Position numbers and translations under genes: made by a program | NCBI RefSeq assembly: GCF_030697375.1 | Contig: NZ_JAUYQD010000005.1 | Coordinates: 1 to 64,000, forward strand | Direction: 5' to 3' | Length of the DNA: 64,000 nt | Source of the DNA: Rhodoferax sp. | GTDB taxonomy: Bacteria; Pseudomonadota; Gammaproteobacteria; Burkholderiales; Burkholderiaceae_C | The notes under the pieces: generated by a model | Database searches by the model: none | The model's input: only the letters and a program-made list of their open reading frames with translations | Told to the model about the DNA's origin: nothing | Part shown: piece by piece, positions 31,831-40,972 of the stretch | Layout: each line of letters starts with the position of its first letter | Numbering within the stretch: the first letter of the stretch is position 1

Positions 31831-33486
31831 ATGTCCAATGGCGCCCATGCCCTGATCCAGACCCTGGTCGATGCCGGTATCACCACCTGCTTCACCAACC
31901 CCGGCACCTCCGAGATGCACTTCGTGGCCGCACTCGACACCGTGCCCGAAATGCGCGCTGTGCTGGCCTTGTTCGAAGGCGTGGCCACCGGGGCGGCCGA
32001 CGGCTACGGCCGCATGGCCGACAAGCCCGCCGCCACCTTGCTGCACCTGGGCTGCGGCCTGGGCAACGGCCTGGCCAACCTGCACAACGCCCGCAAGGGC
32101 CGGGTGCCGATACTGAACATCGTGGGCGACCATGCCACGCACCATGTGCAGTACGACGCCCAGTTGCAGTCCGACATCGAAACCGTGGCCCGCAATGTGT
32201 CGCCCTGGGTGCGCACTTCGAAGAGCACCCAAGACCTGTGCAAAGACGCGGCCGAGGCCATTGGGGTGTGCCAGGGCCCGCCGGGCCAGGTGGCCACGCT
32301 GATTTTGCCGGCCGACGTGTCCTGGGGCGAAGGCGGCGTGCCCGCCGCGCCGCCCGTCATCACCCCACCGGCGGCGGCGGACGACGCCACCGTGGCCGCC
32401 ATCGCCCAGGCGCTGCAGGGCGAAGGCAAAAAGGCCATTTTGCTGGGGGGCCGCGCCCTGCGTGCCCCCGCGCTGATGGTGCTGGCACGCATCGCCGCCC
32501 ACACCGGGGCCACGCTGTTTGCCGAAGTCTTCCCCACCCGCCTGGAGCGGGGTGCGGGTTTGCCACCGGTGGAGCGCATTGCCTACCTGGCCGAACTGGC
32601 CTCGGTGCAGTTGGCCGGGCTGGACCACCTGATCCTGGTGGACGCCAAGGCGCCGGTGTCGTTCTTCGCCTATCCGGCCAAGAAGAGTTACCTGGTGCCC
32701 GAGGGCTGCCAGTTGCACACCCTGGCCTCCTACACCCAGGACGTGGCCGGTAGTCTGGACAAGCTGTCCACAGCGGTGGGGGCCGGGCAGACCACACCGG
32801 TGCTGCAGGCCCCCAAGCGCCCGGGCCTGCCGCGTGGCAAATTCACCGCCGACAAGGTCTGCAAGGCCATCGGGCAACTGATGCCGGAAAACGCCATCCT
32901 GGTGGACGAAGCCCAGACCTCGGGCATCATGCTGGCGATGTACACCGCAGGCGCGCCCCGCCACGATGTCATCACCCTCACGGGCGGCGCCATCGGCCAG
33001 GGCCTGCCCAATGCCGTGGGCGCGGCCATTGCCTGCCCTAAGCGCAAGGTGATTGCGCTGGCGGGTGACGGTTCGGCCATGTACACCCTCCAGGCCCTGT
33101 GGACCCAGGCGCGTGAGAAGCTCGATGTCATCAACATCATCTTCAACAACCGCTCCTATGCCATTCTCAACGTCGAGCTGCAGCGCGTGGGCGCGGTGGG
33201 CGCCAGCGACAAGGCCAAGGCGCAATTGGACCTGCGCACGCCGCCGATTGACTTTGTGCAGCTGGGCGAAGGCATGGGGGTGGCCTCCAAACGCGCCACC
33301 ACCACCGAGGAGTTTCTGGCCGCCTTCGAACATGCCTTGCGCACGCCGGGCCCGCACCTGATCGAAGCGATTGTTCCGCCCAGCCTGACCGGCTTGAAGC
33401 TGCGGGTGTTGCCGCATTTGCTGCAGTCGCTGGCCAAGCTGCCGAAGCCAATTGCGCGGGCGCTCAAGCGCAAGATTGCACCCTGA
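31831..33486 (+). CDS. TPP-dependent enzyme, acetolactate synthase large subunit-like
   Basis: Thiamine diphosphate enzyme of 551 aa from the ATG at 31831 with GAGGAGAC upstream. The N-terminal domain has FTNPGTSEMHFVAALD and the catalytic glutamate in LFEGVATGAADGYGRM. The C-terminal cofactor motif begins GDGSAMYTLQALWTQ and ends IIFNN. No small regulatory subunit gene is nearby and the context is catabolic, so it is probably a carboligase or decarboxylase acting on a 2-oxo acid or diketone rather than the biosynthetic IlvB. It closes the AraC-controlled operon. About 190 bp without further genes follow. Confidence 0.87.
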   Translation: MSNGAHALIQTLVDAGITTCFTNPGTSEMHFVAALDTVPEMRAVLALFEGVATGAADGYGRMADKPAATLLHLGCGLGNGLANLHNARKGRVPILNIVGDHATHHVQYDAQLQSDIETVARNVSPWVRTSKSTQDLCKDAAEAIGVCQGPPGQVATLILPADVSWGEGGVPAAPPVITPPAAADDATVAAIAQALQGEGKKAILLGGRALRAPALMVLARIAAHTGATLFAEVFPTRLERGAGLPPVERIAYLAELASVQLAGLDHLILVDAKAPVSFFAYPAKKSYLVPEGCQLHTLASYTQDVAGSLDKLSTAVGAGQTTPVLQAPKRPGLPRGKFTADKVCKAIGQLMPENAILVDEAQTSGIMLAMYTAGAPRHDVITLTGGAIGQGLPNAVGAAIACPKRKVIALAGDGSAMYTLQALWTQAREKLDVINIIFNNRSYAILNVELQRVGAVGASDKAKAQLDLRTPPIDFVQLGEGMGVASKRATTTEEFLAAFEHALRTPGPHLIEAIVPPSLTGLKLRVLPHLLQSLAKLPKPIARALKRKIAP

Positions 33487-33674
33487 CCCCTACAGCCGCC
33501 ATTGCCGCCGCGCACCGTGGTGCGGGCAGTGGTGCGCATGGCGCCGGGGCCCAGCGGGCCATGTGTATGCTCCAATGAGGCATGGGGGGTGGATGGGCGG
33601 CCTGGGGTGTTCCAAGAAACGCCTCGGTGTGATCGCTTTTCACCCATGTGCCGTGATAAAAAAGGGAGCGTGGT

Positions 33675-35387
33675 ATGCAAGGTGGTTTGACAACGTTGAT
33701 GGCCCGGCGCGTCCGCCTGGCCGCGCTACTGGCCGGTCTGCTGGGGGTGGTCTCCTGCAGTGTGCCGGTGAAAGAGGGGGGTGCGCCCACCGGCGCCAAG
33801 GCAGCAGAGCAGGCGGCGGTGGCGGTGAATGCTCCGCCCAACCATTGGGTGGCCCCGGTCGCGGCCTCGGCGCCTGTGGCGATGGCGCAGGGCGGTCTTG
33901 CGCAGCCGCCCCGGGCTTCGGTCGCTTTGGTCCAGCCCAGGATGCCGGCGCCATCGCTTGCCGATACCGCGAAGTATGAAAAATTCACCGACAACCCGTG
34001 GACGCGTGTCGCCGAGCAAGCGGTTTCCACCTTCAGCGCCGATGTGGACACCGGCAGTTATGCCAACGTGCGCCGCTTTATCAACCGGGGCCAGATGCCG
34101 GCCAAAGATGCGGTGCGTGTCGAGGAACTGGTCAACTATTTCGGCTACGACTACGCCGTGCCACCCGAATCACACCCGCAGCCGTTTGCCGTTGACACCC
34201 GGCTGCTCGCGTCGCCATGGCACCCCGAGCGCACCATGCTGCGCATCGCGATCAAGGGCAAGGACCTGGCCAAGGCGACCTTGCCACCGGCCAACCTGGT
34301 GTTCCTGGTTGATGTGTCCGGTTCCATGGGCCCGGCCGACCGCTTGCCGCTGGTGCGTTCCGCCCTGAAGCTGCTGGCTGCGCAACTGCGGCCGGTGGAC
34401 CGGGTCAGCCTCGTCAGCTACGCCAACGGCACCCGCGTCGTGCTGGAGCCCACGCCAGGCGATCAGAAGGACCGCATTGCCCATGCCATAGACACCTTGT
34501 CGGCGGGCGGCGGCACCTATGGCGAGGCCGGCATCCGGCTGGCCTATGCGCAGGCGCGCGAAGCCAAAATTCCTGGCGGCATCAATCGCGTTCTGCTGGC
34601 GACCGATGGCGACCTGAATATCGGCGTGACCAGCCCGCAGGAACTCAAGGCGCTGGTGGAGACGGAGCGCAAGCACGGAATCAGCCTGACCACCCTGGGT
34701 GTCGGTGACAGCAATTACAACGAAGCCTTGATGAAACGCCTGGCCGATGCGGGCGACGGCAGCTACCACTACCTCGACTCCTTGCAGGAAGCACACAAGG
34801 TGCTCGTCAACGAAATGACGTCCACACTGGCGGTCATCGCGCAAGACGTGAAACTGCAGGTCGAATTCAACCCGGCCAACGTCGATGAATACCGGCTGAT
34901 CGGCTACGAGCTGCGCGCGCTGACGCGGGAGCAGTTCAATGACGACCAGGTGGACGCTGGCGATGTCGGCGCGGGCCACACGGTGACGGCGCTCTACGAG
35001 ATGGTGCCCCGGGGCGGCAAGGGCAGTGTGGACCCCTTGCGGTACCAGGCCAAGCCGGGTGCCAAACCGGCCGAAGGTGCGCAGAAAGATGAGATGGCCT
35101 GGGTGAAGTTGCGCTACAAGGAGCCGGGCGAGACGGTCAGCAAGCTGGTGGAGTTTCCGGTGCACAAGCCTGCGCGTATGCCCACCGTGGAGGCTGCCGA
35201 TGCCGATCTCAAGTTCGCGCTGGCCGTGGCCGCCTGGGGCCAGTGGCTGCGCGGCAGCACCTTGATGGGCGACTATGGGCCTGACAAGATTCTGGCCCTG
35301 GCGCGCGACTCCCGCGGGGCAGACCGTTATGGGCACCGTGCCGAGTTCTTGCGGCTGGTGGAGTTATCGGCGGCGCTCAGGCACTGA
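33675..35387 (+). CDS. YfbK-like von Willebrand A lipoprotein
   Basis: Predicted lipoprotein of 570 aa from the ATG at 33675 with AAGGGAG upstream. The lipobox is VVSC near residues 25-28. An N-terminal YfbK-type region (about 110-190; STFSADVDTGSYANVRRFIN, VRVEELVNYFGYDY) precedes the VWA domain (about 210-390) with the MIDAS motif DVSGSMG, then TYGEAGIRLAY and ATDGDLN. The C-terminal part (about 400-570) resembles DUF3520 (DVKLQVEFNPANVDEYRLIG). E. coli YfbK has the same order. The role is unknown, probably metal-dependent protein binding at the envelope. It stands alone between the catabolic operon and the chemosensory cluster. Confidence 0.9.
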   Translation: MQGGLTTLMARRVRLAALLAGLLGVVSCSVPVKEGGAPTGAKAAEQAAVAVNAPPNHWVAPVAASAPVAMAQGGLAQPPRASVALVQPRMPAPSLADTAKYEKFTDNPWTRVAEQAVSTFSADVDTGSYANVRRFINRGQMPAKDAVRVEELVNYFGYDYAVPPESHPQPFAVDTRLLASPWHPERTMLRIAIKGKDLAKATLPPANLVFLVDVSGSMGPADRLPLVRSALKLLAAQLRPVDRVSLVSYANGTRVVLEPTPGDQKDRIAHAIDTLSAGGGTYGEAGIRLAYAQAREAKIPGGINRVLLATDGDLNIGVTSPQELKALVETERKHGISLTTLGVGDSNYNEALMKRLADAGDGSYHYLDSLQEAHKVLVNEMTSTLAVIAQDVKLQVEFNPANVDEYRLIGYELRALTREQFNDDQVDAGDVGAGHTVTALYEMVPRGGKGSVDPLRYQAKPGAKPAEGAQKDEMAWVKLRYKEPGETVSKLVEFPVHKPARMPTVEAADADLKFALAVAAWGQWLRGSTLMGDYGPDKILALARDSRGADRYGHRAEFLRLVELSAALRH

Positions 35388-35638
35388 TCTGGTGCGGTAC
35401 GGGGATGGACGTATTCGCCCCGAAATAACCTCAAAAAAACCAGGTTTTTGAGAACAGTCCAAGGTGTGGTTCTGAGGCGGGAAGCGTTGAATTTTCCGGC
35501 GGGTTCTTGCATTGACAGACGCACAATAATTCGAAAGAATGGGGCTGGCACGCTGAATGTATTTAATAAAAAAAATACCTGTACGTTGCTGTCGTGGAAT
35601 GAGCGTTTTCTTTGTACTTAATTTGAAAGACGTACATT

Positions 35639-36025
35639 TTGACAAACCCGCCCGCGAAAATTCTGATCATCGACGACGATGAATCCAACCGAAAACTGCT
35701 TGAGGTGTTGGTTCAGGCCGATGGACACACCGCTATCTCCGCTGCGGACGGCGAGGTTGGCATCGCGCTGGCCTATGCGGAACAGCCCGATGTGATTCTG
35801 TTGGATCTGATGATGCCTGGGTTGGACGGTTTTGAGGTTGTGCGCCGCCTCAAAAACAATGCCTCCACCGCATCTTTGTCCATTATTGTTGTTACGGCCT
35901 TGTACGACGTGGCGTCACGCCAGCGTGTCGCCACGTGGGGCGCTGACGCCGTCATTATGAAACCCGTTGACCGCTGGGAGTTATCACAACAGATATCAAA
36001 ACTGCTGGAGCCTCCCAAGGTGTGA
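35639..36025 (+). CDS. single-domain response regulator (CheY-like)
   Basis: Stand-alone receiver of 128 aa. There is no ATG, and the TTG at 35639 is the best start. The receiver elements are all present: ILIIDDDESNRKLLE, phosphoacceptor Asp in VILLDLMMPGLDG (about residue 53), TALYD and the lysine in VIMKPVD. It lacks any output domain, so it acts by protein contact or as a phosphate sink. It precedes the EAL protein by 57 bp and the chemosensory genes, so the CheA-like kinase at 42450 is its probable phosphodonor. Confidence 0.85.
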   Translation: MTNPPAKILIIDDDESNRKLLEVLVQADGHTAISAADGEVGIALAYAEQPDVILLDLMMPGLDGFEVVRRLKNNASTASLSIIVVTALYDVASRQRVATWGADAVIMKPVDRWELSQQISKLLEPPKV

Positions 36026-36082
36026 TGCTTGGATGAAGATGGCGGTGGCTGGGTTTTTGTAGGGGGAGGGTAGGAACTAGAA

Positions 36083-38410
36083 ATGAGTACATCGATTGCG
36101 AAGCTGAACCGGTCCAACCGGCTTTTGGCAATGCTGAGTCGGGTCAACCGCACGATTGTGCGGGCGGAATCGCCCGACCGTTTGTACCTCGACGCATGCT
36201 GCATAGCCGTTGAATCCGGATTGTTTCAGTACGCATGGATTGGCTTGATCGATCCTGTTGCACAAAAATTTCGACAAATCGCACACTGTGGTGAGGTGGC
36301 GGCTTCTGCACCGCAGGGTGATGGGCAGGGTGATGTGGCCCATCTGGTCTTGCAAAGCAAAAACCCGGTTATTTTCAATGACCTGAAGATGGTGGCCCCT
36401 GGGCATCCGGCCCACCTGGCAATGCTGGCGCTGGGTTTCCAGTCCATGGCGGGATTCCCGTTGTGGGAAATGGACCGCTTGATCGGCGTGTTTCTTTTCT
36501 ACGGCGATAGCCCCGACCTCTTTGATCAGGACGTAGTCCATCTATTGATCGAGGTTGCGGAAGACATCTCGTTTTCATTGGGGCACATGCATGCGGAACA
36601 GCAGCGCATGGCCGGTGAGTCCAAACTTCACTACCTGGCCTTTTATGACGCGCAAACCGGCTTGCCTAACCGCGCCATGCTGGATGACCGTTTGCCAAAG
36701 TTGGCGGCCCGTGCGGATCAAACGGGCAGTTTATTGGTCATGCTCAATGTCAAACTGCAGCGTGTGGAGCAACTGATCCAGGTTCTCGGAAAATTGGCCA
36801 TGGACGATGTGCTGCGCACCATCGCCTCCCGGCTGGAAGCGTGCCGGGGTATCCATGGCTTGCTGGTACAGCTGGCGCACGATGAATTCGTCATCGTGTC
36901 CCATGATTTGACCGACAGTACGATGATCGACGCGTTCGCCAAAGAGGTGCGAAGGTTGTTGTCGCAACCCTTAACGCCAGACAATCGGGATGTGTATTTG
37001 CAGGTCGGCATTGGCATCGCGGTCTACCCACTGCATGACAGTGAGGTCGGCAATTTATTGCGCCGAGCGCGCGCCGCAACAGAGCGCTCCACCGAAGATG
37101 ATGGATACCGTCTGTACAGCTCCGAAATGGACCAGGGTCTTGAGCAACGTGTACAAATGCAGGCCGATCTGCACCGAGCGCTGGAACGCCAAGAGTTCGT
37201 AGTGCATTTCCAACCCCAGCTCAACATCAAAACGGGGATGGTTGTCGGGGTTGAGGCGCTGCTGCGCTGGCAACATCCGGTGCAAGGGTTGATTTCGCCG
37301 GCACACTTTATTCCGCTGCTGGAGGAGTCCGGCTTGATGCCCAAAGTCGGAGGATGGGTGCTTCGCGTTGCCTGTCAGCAGGCCAAAGCTTGGCAGGATG
37401 CCGGTTACGCGCCGTTGCGTATGGCAGTGAATTTGTCGGCACAGCAGTTCCGCTCCACCGATCTGGTGGCGACGGTTCAAAACGCATTGAAAGACGCGAA
37501 ACTGGATGCGGAATACCTGGAGCTTGAACTGACGGAAAGTTTGATTCTGGAAAGTGTCGAAAAAACCATCGCGATGATGTTCGAATTGAAGGCCCTGGGT
37601 GTCAGCCTTTCCTTGGACGACTTTGGCACCGGCTATTCCTCCTTGAGTTATTTGCGCCGTTATCCGGTGGACAGAATCAAGATTGACCAGTCGTTTGTGC
37701 GCGACATGATGCAGCATCCCGGCAGCGCCGCACTCGTGCGCAGCATTCTGGCCATGGCCTCCAACCTGGGTTTGAAAACGATCGCGGAAGGGGTGGAAAC
37801 CAAAGGCCAGCACGGCTATTTGCGCAAGCAGATGTGCCAAGAAATGCAAGGCTTTCTGTACAGCCGCGCCGTTCCACCACAAGGCATTGCCAAATTGCTG
37901 AGGGACGGCGGCAAGCTTCTGACGGACGAGGCGCACTCCAACGCAGGCTGCACGCTGCTGATCGTGGACGATGAGCCCAATGTGTTGGCCGCGTTGCGCC
38001 GGGTATTTCGCAAAGAGGGATGGCTGACCCTGACCGCCGGCAATGCCAATGAGGGGTTTGAATTGATGGCCACGCATGACGTGGGTGTGGTGATGTCGGA
38101 CCAACGCATGCCTGGCATAACGGGCACCGAGTTTTTACATGCGGTCAAAGAAATGTATCCCGATACGATTCGCCTTCTTCTCACCGGTTATGCAGATTTC
38201 AGCACGGTGATTGATGCCGTCAATCGGGGCGATTTGTACAAAGTGCTGAGCAAGCCCATTGATGACGCGTCGCTCAAGGAGAACATTCACCAGGCATTTC
38301 GACGTTTCGAGGTGTTTGCAGAAAACCGCCGCCTGCTGCAGCGCGTGGAATTGCTGGAGCGTCTCTCCATTGGGGTGGCCGAAGTGCCCCATTGCGGTGA
38401 TGGGCTCTGA
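36083..38410 (+). CDS. c-di-GMP phosphodiesterase: GAF - degenerate GGDEF - EAL - REC
   Basis: Cytoplasmic protein of 775 aa from the ATG at 36083 with AGGAAC upstream. A GAF-like domain (about 15-165) is followed by a GGDEF domain (about 185-345) whose active-site loop reads AHDEF instead of GGDEF, so cyclase activity is unlikely. The EAL domain (about 360-605) keeps EALLRWQHP, the Asn of VNLSAQQF, ELTES, DDFGTGYSS, KIDQSF and AEGVET, so it should hydrolyse c-di-GMP. A C-terminal receiver (about 620-745) has LLIVDDEPN, SDQRMPG and LSKP. The receiver suggests phospho-control by the adjacent CheA-like kinase, making this the probable output of the chemosensory operon. Confidence 0.88.
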   Translation: MSTSIAKLNRSNRLLAMLSRVNRTIVRAESPDRLYLDACCIAVESGLFQYAWIGLIDPVAQKFRQIAHCGEVAASAPQGDGQGDVAHLVLQSKNPVIFNDLKMVAPGHPAHLAMLALGFQSMAGFPLWEMDRLIGVFLFYGDSPDLFDQDVVHLLIEVAEDISFSLGHMHAEQQRMAGESKLHYLAFYDAQTGLPNRAMLDDRLPKLAARADQTGSLLVMLNVKLQRVEQLIQVLGKLAMDDVLRTIASRLEACRGIHGLLVQLAHDEFVIVSHDLTDSTMIDAFAKEVRRLLSQPLTPDNRDVYLQVGIGIAVYPLHDSEVGNLLRRARAATERSTEDDGYRLYSSEMDQGLEQRVQMQADLHRALERQEFVVHFQPQLNIKTGMVVGVEALLRWQHPVQGLISPAHFIPLLEESGLMPKVGGWVLRVACQQAKAWQDAGYAPLRMAVNLSAQQFRSTDLVATVQNALKDAKLDAEYLELELTESLILESVEKTIAMMFELKALGVSLSLDDFGTGYSSLSYLRRYPVDRIKIDQSFVRDMMQHPGSAALVRSILAMASNLGLKTIAEGVETKGQHGYLRKQMCQEMQGFLYSRAVPPQGIAKLLRDGGKLLTDEAHSNAGCTLLIVDDEPNVLAALRRVFRKEGWLTLTAGNANEGFELMATHDVGVVMSDQRMPGITGTEFLHAVKEMYPDTIRLLLTGYADFSTVIDAVNRGDLYKVLSKPIDDASLKENIHQAFRRFEVFAENRRLLQRVELLERLSIGVAEVPHCGDGL

Positions 38411-38412
38411 AC

Positions 38413-38883
38413 ATGGCTGGATTCCCTTCCGCTTCAAATATCTATCTGGTATGCCGCAGTGGCACTTGTCTGTGCGCCTTGCCGATTGAACAGGTGCTTG
38501 AAACCATGCGCCCCTTGCCAACCAACGCCTTGTCTGCGATGCCTCCTTTTATGATGGGGGCCACCATTGTTCGCGGTGCGGTGGTGCCCGTGTTGAACTT
38601 GGCGCAATTGGTGGGTGGCACAGAAAAAGGGGGGCCGACACGGTTTGTGACCCTCTCCTTGGGCGCACGCACCGTGGCCTTGGCGGTGGAGCATGTGCTT
38701 GGCGTACGCACCTTGAACGCGCAAGCGGTGGAAGACATTCCCCTGTTGTTGCAGGCGGTGGACACTGGAAGTATCGCGGCCATCACCATCCTGGACGCCG
38801 AACTGTTGTTGTTTTTGCGCAGCGCCCGCCTTGTTCCTGACAGTCTGTGGGCTGCACTCGATAAGCAAGAGCCCTTGCTATGA
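38413..38883 (+). CDS. CheW-like adaptor 1
   Basis: CheW-domain protein of 156 aa starting 2 bp after the EAL gene. It has the usual CheW pattern: a first strand CRSGTCLCALPIEQVLETMRP, then GATIVRGAVVPVLNLAQLVG with the conserved RG...PV-L segment, FVTLSLGARTVALAVEHVLG and a C-terminal ITILDAELLLF. It links the receptor to the CheA-like kinase at the membrane. The stop overlaps the CheR start (ATGA). Its position before CheR corresponds to WspB. Confidence 0.85.
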   Translation: MAGFPSASNIYLVCRSGTCLCALPIEQVLETMRPLPTNALSAMPPFMMGATIVRGAVVPVLNLAQLVGGTEKGGPTRFVTLSLGARTVALAVEHVLGVRTLNAQAVEDIPLLLQAVDTGSIAAITILDAELLLFLRSARLVPDSLWAALDKQEPLL

Positions 38884-40406
38884 CCCTGCTCCCCGACGTG
38901 TTGGAGCTCGCGCATTTCCGGGCCTTGATTGCAGAGCGTTTGGGTCTGCATTTTGACGAGTCGAAACAGGACTATCTTGCCAAAATACTGCACCGTCGCG
39001 CGCAGGCCACAGGGGAAGAGTGCGCGCAGTACCTGAGCCACCTCGCCTCGCCTCCCCATGGCAGCACCGAGGAGCTGTACCGCATTGCGGGCGATCTGAC
39101 GGTGTGCGAAACCTATTTCCTGCGCAACAAAGACCAGTTCAATGCTTACCTTGAGCTGGCGCTGCCCGATCGCTTGGCTGCTGACGGGGGAGGGGGGCCT
39201 GTTCGCGTACTGTCTGCGGGGTGTGCGTCAGGGGATGAGCCTTATTCTTTGGCCATCGTTGCCAGTGAACACTTTCCCCACGCACTGCACCGGTTTGCAA
39301 TCACCGCGCTGGATGTCAATCCGGCGATGCTGGAGAAAGCCGCGCGCGGGCGTTATACGCAATGGTCCTTGCGCGACTTTCCTGCGGAGCTGAAGGCACG
39401 CTGGTTTTCCACGGACGGTGACAACTTCATTTTGAACGACAGCATCCGAAAAATGGTGACGTTCGAACAACGCAATCTTGCACAGGCGGCGCCGGATTTT
39501 TGGAAACCTGCGTCGGTTGACATTGTCTTTTGCCGCAATGTACTGATGTACTTCACGCCCGAGCAAGCGCAGGCGGTGATCGCACGCATTGCACGTGCGC
39601 TGGTGCCCGGTGGTTATCTTTTCCTGGGGCATGCCGAAACCTTGCGTGGTCTGTCCAATGACTTTCATCTGTGCCATACCCACGGCACCTTCTACTACCA
39701 GCGCAAAGAGTCCACCGCAGATCCCGAGCCATGGACGCTCCCTGCGGTGTTCCCCTTGCCCACACGTTGGCAGCCTTCGGCGGTGTTGGGGGACACGGCA
39801 TGGATTGCAGAAATCCAGCGTTCCAGTGACCGTATCCAGGCGCTCAGCGCCCCGCTTGCCGATACGTTTCTGGCCCCGGTTTTGTCGGCCGACAAGTGGC
39901 CTGCGCCCAATCTCCACCGGGCGCTCGAATACCTGCACCATGAACGGTACGACCAAACCCTTGAACAGCTAAAGGTTCTTCCGGTGACCCAGGCAATGGA
40001 CCCCGATGTGCTGTTGTTGAAGGCGGTGTCCTTGAGCCATAGCGGCGCTTTGGACGCGGCACAGGCTGCGTGCCGGGCGCTGCTTGAATGCGACGAATTG
40101 AATGCAGGCGCGTACTATGTGTTGGCCTTGTGCTGCGAGGGTGCGGGCGACCTGGCGCTCGCCATCGAGAACGACCAAACCGCGACCTATCTCGACCCCA
40201 GTTTTGCCATGCCGCGCTTGCATCTGGGCTTGTTGGCGCGCAGGCGGGGCGAGCCCTTAAGCGCGCAGCGCGAACTTGCGCAGGCCTTGCTGCTGCTGCA
40301 AAAAGAAGATGCGTCGCGTTTGTTGTTGTTTGGGGGAGGGTTTAAACGCGAAGCCCTGATCGCCTTGTGCCGGGCCGAACTCACGAACCTGGAGAAGTCG
40401 GTATGA
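38880..40406 (+). CDS. CheR-type methyltransferase with C-terminal TPR region (WspC-like)
   Basis: SAM-dependent receptor methyltransferase of 508 aa, starting inside the CheW stop codon. The CheR N-terminal helices (about 8-80) precede the catalytic domain: GDLTVCETYFLRNKDQF, RVLSAGCASGDEPYSLAIV (SAM loop), ALDVNPAMLEKAARGRYTQW, FCRNVLMYF and GGYLFLGHAETL. From about residue 330 to the end the sequence is helical with TPR-like spacing (AQAACRALLECDELNAGAYY, VLALCCEGAGDLALAIENDQ). The CheR-TPR fusion is characteristic of WspC/FrzF-type alternative chemosensory systems. It methylates glutamates of the MCP at 40969 (inference). Confidence 0.9.
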   Translation: MTLLPDVLELAHFRALIAERLGLHFDESKQDYLAKILHRRAQATGEECAQYLSHLASPPHGSTEELYRIAGDLTVCETYFLRNKDQFNAYLELALPDRLAADGGGGPVRVLSAGCASGDEPYSLAIVASEHFPHALHRFAITALDVNPAMLEKAARGRYTQWSLRDFPAELKARWFSTDGDNFILNDSIRKMVTFEQRNLAQAAPDFWKPASVDIVFCRNVLMYFTPEQAQAVIARIARALVPGGYLFLGHAETLRGLSNDFHLCHTHGTFYYQRKESTADPEPWTLPAVFPLPTRWQPSAVLGDTAWIAEIQRSSDRIQALSAPLADTFLAPVLSADKWPAPNLHRALEYLHHERYDQTLEQLKVLPVTQAMDPDVLLLKAVSLSHSGALDAAQAACRALLECDELNAGAYYVLALCCEGAGDLALAIENDQTATYLDPSFAMPRLHLGLLARRRGEPLSAQRELAQALLLLQKEDASRLLLFGGGFKREALIALCRAELTNLEKSV

Positions 40407-40972
40407 CCCAGAGCAATCCCAGCATGGTCGAATCGGTGCTGGCCTTGCGCCGAGAGTTCGACCTGTCGTTCGCGCAGGCGCCGCGCATGGAAACCGAGCA
40501 ACGCGCCAGCCTGTTGGCGATACGCATAGGCGGCGACCCCTACGCGATTCGCGTCTCCGACATTGATGGCATCCATGCGGGCTGCCACATCATGCCGCTG
40601 CCGACACCTATTCCAGAACTGCTGGGTGTTGCCGGGTTTCGCGGCCAAATTGTGCCGGTTTACGATCTGGCGGCCCTGCTGGGCTATGCGCGTGCAGTAT
40701 CGCCGCGCTGGTTGGTGCTGCTATGGCAACGAGAGCACGAGGCCGTTGCGCTGGCATTCGAAACTTTTGAGATGCATTTTTCAGTATCCCAAGCGCATAT
40801 TGTTCAGGCGCCCAACGCTATCTCCTCACCCCCAGGCCAGCCACGCCCCCATGTTTTTGATGTGGTCAGTGACACGGATACGGTGCGGCCCGTCATTCAA
40901 CTGCAGTCCTTGCTCAGCGGCATACAAAAGCAGGTGGATTCAACCGTTCAACATAGGAGTGTTCTTCCATGA
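40403..40972 (+). CDS. CheW-like adaptor 2
   Basis: Second CheW protein, 189 aa, starting in the CheR stop (ATGA). An N-terminal extension of about 35 residues precedes the CheW domain: [40 protein letters not shown] and [20 protein letters not shown]. It corresponds in position to WspD, which also has an N-terminal extension. Its stop overlaps the MCP start, again as ATGA, so adaptor and receptor are produced together. Confidence 0.85.
   Translation: MTQSNPSMVESVLALRREFDLSFAQAPRMETEQRASLLAIRIGGDPYAIRVSDIDGIHAGCHIMPLPTPIPELLGVAGFRGQIVPVYDLAALLGYARAVSPRWLVLLWQREHEAVALAFETFEMHFSVSQAHIVQAPNAISSPPGQPRPHVFDVVSDTDTVRPVIQLQSLLSGIQKQVDSTVQHRSVLP

Noticed and set aside
30145..33417. 1090-codon minus-strand frame
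   Set aside because: It is antisense to the flavoprotein and TPP enzyme genes. Such long open complements are common in GC-rich genomes.
35430..35452. Terminator hairpin CTCAAAAA/TTTTTGAG after the VWA gene
   Set aside because: The stem is almost all A-T and has no GC-rich part or following U tract, so it is not a credible rho-independent terminator.
36083..38410. Active diguanylate cyclase in the EAL-REC protein
   Set aside because: The active-site loop reads AHDEF, lacking the glycines needed for GTP binding, so only the EAL activity is supported.
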